Below are positions 62,271 to 64,000 of a stretch of DNA of 64,000 nt, in pieces (position 1 is the stretch's first letter; each line of letters starts with the position of its first letter). The notes below the pieces were generated by a model that was given only the letters and a program-made list of their open reading frames with translations, was not told the origin of the DNA and did not search any database. Position numbers and translations under genes: made by a program. The stretch comes from Paraburkholderia sp. HP33-1 (GTDB lineage: Bacteria > Pseudomonadota > Gammaproteobacteria > Burkholderiales > Burkholderiaceae), in contig NZ_JAJEJR010000002.1 of assembly GCF_021390595.1 (NCBI RefSeq), positions 1,922,001-1,986,000 of the forward strand, in the 5' to 3' direction.

Positions 62271-64000
62271 TCACGTGCGGGTCCCGTCCGGCAAACGCGC
62301 GGAGCGCTTGCGGCTCACACGCGAACCCAGCACCGCGCGGATACGTTCGACCGCCGTCTTGAGCGCGGCGTCGGGCGGGGCGTTCAACACGCGCTCGTCG
62401 GTCATCAGCTTGTCGAGCAGTTGCAGAAAGCGCTCGAGATCTTCGCTATGGGAGAGCAGCTTCGGCAGCGTGGCAATTGCCTCGTCCGGTTCGAAGCTGA
62501 CGATGATTTCCTGCTCGCCCCGAATGCGCCGCCAGTGGTCGGAACTGATGTCGGGGAGGTACTCCGTGTAACTTTCGGCGATCTCCTTGCGCAGCTCGAA
62601 GCGTGAGAGCGGCAACGACTCGCCCTTGCGCGACAGCAGGAAGGCCGCACGCGCGAGCGCCTCCGTGTAGCCGCCGTCGCCGATCGCCTGCAACGCGGTG
62701 CGCACGAACGGCAACTCGCGCGGATTGATCGCGCCGGCTTGCGCGGGCGCACCGTCGGCGGGCGCCTTGCCGAGGAACGTCGCATACATGTTCGCGTACA
62801 CGCTGAAGAAGCTGGCCTCGGTCGCCGCGTCGCGCATGTCGCGGAAATAATCGAGCGACGCGCTGATCATTTGCGAGCCGCTCTCTTCGAGCTTGCTCCA
62901 CGGGTTATCCGCGCCGGCCCGCTGGCGATTGTCGCGAACCGACTGCGCGGCCGCCGGCAGCCAGCCAAGCCACGGATTCATCGAGGAAACGGCCCAGCGC
63001 TGCCAGCGCAGCGGATGAAACTGGCGCAGCATGCTGGCGCCCCTTTCGTTCGACATCGCCTGCACGAACGGCTGCGCGAACAGTTCGTACATACGCTGAT
63101 TCAACGCGGACACCTCGGCGACCGCTTCGAACGGCTTTTCGTCGATGCGGCCAAAGCGGTTGAAATGCGCGGATATGTCTTCGAGCCGCCGTTCATGAAA
63201 TTCCACCTCATACTCGATCTCCCCGGCCGCGTTCCGGACCTCGTCGATCGTCATGCCGTAGAGCCCCGGCGGAAACGTTTCGATGGTGTTGAGCACGGAG
63301 ACGATCTGCGCGTGCTCCTTTTTCGCGACTTTGCCGGACACGAAAATGCCCAGATGACCGATGCTTTGGTGCGTCAGACCGACGATCACCTGACCACGCG
63401 CCTTGATCTCCTCGGTGCTGCCGTACAGGTCCGCCACCCAGTTGAACGCCTGTTGAGGCGGCGTGATGTTGTCGCCCATCGACGCGAACAGGATGATCGG
63501 TGAGCGGATTTCACGCAGGTCGAACGTCTGGCCGCCACTGTTCTTCACCCCGCCCGACCACAGCTTGTTGCCGACGAACAGGTTGCTCGTGATCCATTCG
63601 ATCTCCTCGCGATTCATCAGGTAGTAGCTGCCCCACCAGCGCTCGAATTCCAGAAAGCGCGGCGGCTCGGTGTCGATGTTCGAGTACAGGTGGTAGTACT
63701 TGTCCCAGAACGTGTTGGCGGGGTTCAGGTTCTCGAAGTTCTGCACCAGATACGCGCCGTCGAACTTGCCGTTGCCGAGATCCGCCGCGTACGACGCGAG
63801 CCACGCGCCGCCCAGCATGCCGCCCGCGTAGCGCATCGGATTGTCGCCCTCGCCTTCGCTCCAGGCTCCGCCCCAGTACGACATCGGCGCACCGTTGATG
63901 ACGATCGGGCCGGTGTCGTCGGGGTCGGAGCTGGCGAGCATCATCGCTGCCCAGCCGCCCTGGCAATTGCCGATGATCGCGGGCTTCGGGCTGTCGGGAT
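62271..64000 (-). CDS. DUF3141/PHA-synthase-like alpha/beta hydrolase (5' end outside window)
   Basis: At least 576 residues; the frame is open at the right edge, so the N-terminus is missing. The first visible residues contain AIIGNCQGGWAAMML, a lipase-box-like G-x-C-x-G-G motif as in PHA synthases with a Cys nucleophile. Then SYWGGAWSEGEGDNPMRYAG, FASMGDNITPPQQAFNWVAD (Asp of the triad) and GLTHQSIGHLGIFVSGKVAK (His). The long C-terminal part has no family I recognise. It precedes pta-ackA-fabI on the same strand, a combination that suggests acyl-CoA/polyester metabolism. Confidence 0.82.
   Translation of the reverse strand, partial: PDSPKPAIIGNCQGGWAAMMLASSDPDDTGPIVINGAPMSYWGGAWSEGEGDNPMRYAGGMLGGAWLASYAADLGNGKFDGAYLVQNFENLNPANTFWDKYYHLYSNIDTEPPRFLEFERWWGSYYLMNREEIEWITSNLFVGNKLWSGGVKNSGGQTFDLREIRSPIILFASMGDNITPPQQAFNWVADLYGSTEEIKARGQVIVGLTHQSIGHLGIFVSGKVAKKEHAQIVSVLNTIETFPPGLYGMTIDEVRNAAGEIEYEVEFHERRLEDISAHFNRFGRIDEKPFEAVAEVSALNQRMYELFAQPFVQAMSNERGASMLRQFHPLRWQRWAVSSMNPWLGWLPAAAQSVRDNRQRAGADNPWSKLEESGSQMISASLDYFRDMRDAATEASFFSVYANMYATFLGKAPADGAPAQAGAINPRELPFVRTALQAIGDGGYTEALARAAFLLSRKGESLPLSRFELRKEIAESYTEYLPDISSDHWRRIRGEQEIIVSFEPDEAIATLPKLLSHSEDLERFLQLLDKLMTDERVLNAPPDAALKTAVERIRAVLGSRVSRKRSARLPDGTRT

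Overview
The window looks like chromosomal DNA of a high-GC betaproteobacterium of the Burkholderiaceae, most likely Paraburkholderia. This is inferred from codon use, gene families and gene order; no rRNA or tRNA gene is present to confirm it. It is mainly a C1/autotrophy locus. It couples a Calvin cycle operon, tetrahydromethanopterin (H4MPT)/methanofuran formaldehyde oxidation, PQQ synthesis and a lanthanide-type PQQ methanol/alcohol dehydrogenase with its own TonB/ExbBD uptake system.

Layout. 1-1137: 3' part of an H4MPT-linked dihydropteroate-synthase-like gene. 1151-8023 (minus): cbbL-S-X-F-P-A-E, red-type form I RuBisCO with activase and cycle enzymes. 8496-13638: pqqA, then methanofuran/H4MPT cofactor genes (DUF447, mfnB, mfnE/F/D-like, a HisA-like barrel). 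13862-18765: fhcBADC, the formyltransferase/hydrolase complex. 18850-23713: cytochrome b561, an alpha/beta hydrolase and pqqBCDE, so pqqA lies about 12 kb from the rest of its pathway. 23710-25340: a LuxR-type response regulator and a convergent histidine kinase. 25520-27889: a TonB-dependent receptor.

27890-37420 is the most unusual part. Between the receptor (plus) and a PQQ-associated beta-propeller gene (minus, 37419-38525) sit four lower-GC cassettes that look like type VI secretion (T6SS) effector/immunity modules. Cassette 1 is an adaptor-toxin fusion plus partner. Cassette 2 is adaptor + GH24 lysozyme + secreted immunity candidate. Cassette 3 is a glycine-zipper membrane toxin candidate + partner + decayed orphan genes. 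Cassette 4 is adaptor + Tae4-like amidase + membrane immunity candidate. They are separated by truncated copies of the 3' end of the receptor gene and of the beta-propeller gene. This is the footprint expected if new cassettes enter by recombination in the conserved flanks. Cassettes 1, 2 and 4 share a promoter and a four-cysteine N-terminal module that I do not recognise.

37419-45366: beta-propeller, tonB-exbB-exbD, cbbY-cbbZ, then xoxF-like dehydrogenase, dihaem cytochrome c and ankyrin protein (minus). 45677-53915 (minus): VOC protein, glutamate decarboxylase, aspartate 4-decarboxylase with its Asp/Ala antiporter, a small exported protein and a SulP transporter, suggesting acid or energy stress physiology. 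53999-58944: DUF2950/DUF3300 pair and small exported proteins. 58964-64000 (minus): RNA-binding protein, fabI, ackA, pta and a PHA-synthase-like DUF3141 protein cut by the window edge.

Proposed joint working: methanol or another alcohol is oxidised in the periplasm by the PQQ/lanthanide enzyme with cytochrome c as acceptor. Formaldehyde is oxidised through H4MPT and methanofuran (Fhc) to formate. The resulting CO2 can be fixed by the cbb operon. The two-component system and the TonB receptor probably supply or regulate metal/PQQ-dependent steps. Enzymes such as Fae, MtdB and Mch, and a cbbR regulator, are not in the window.
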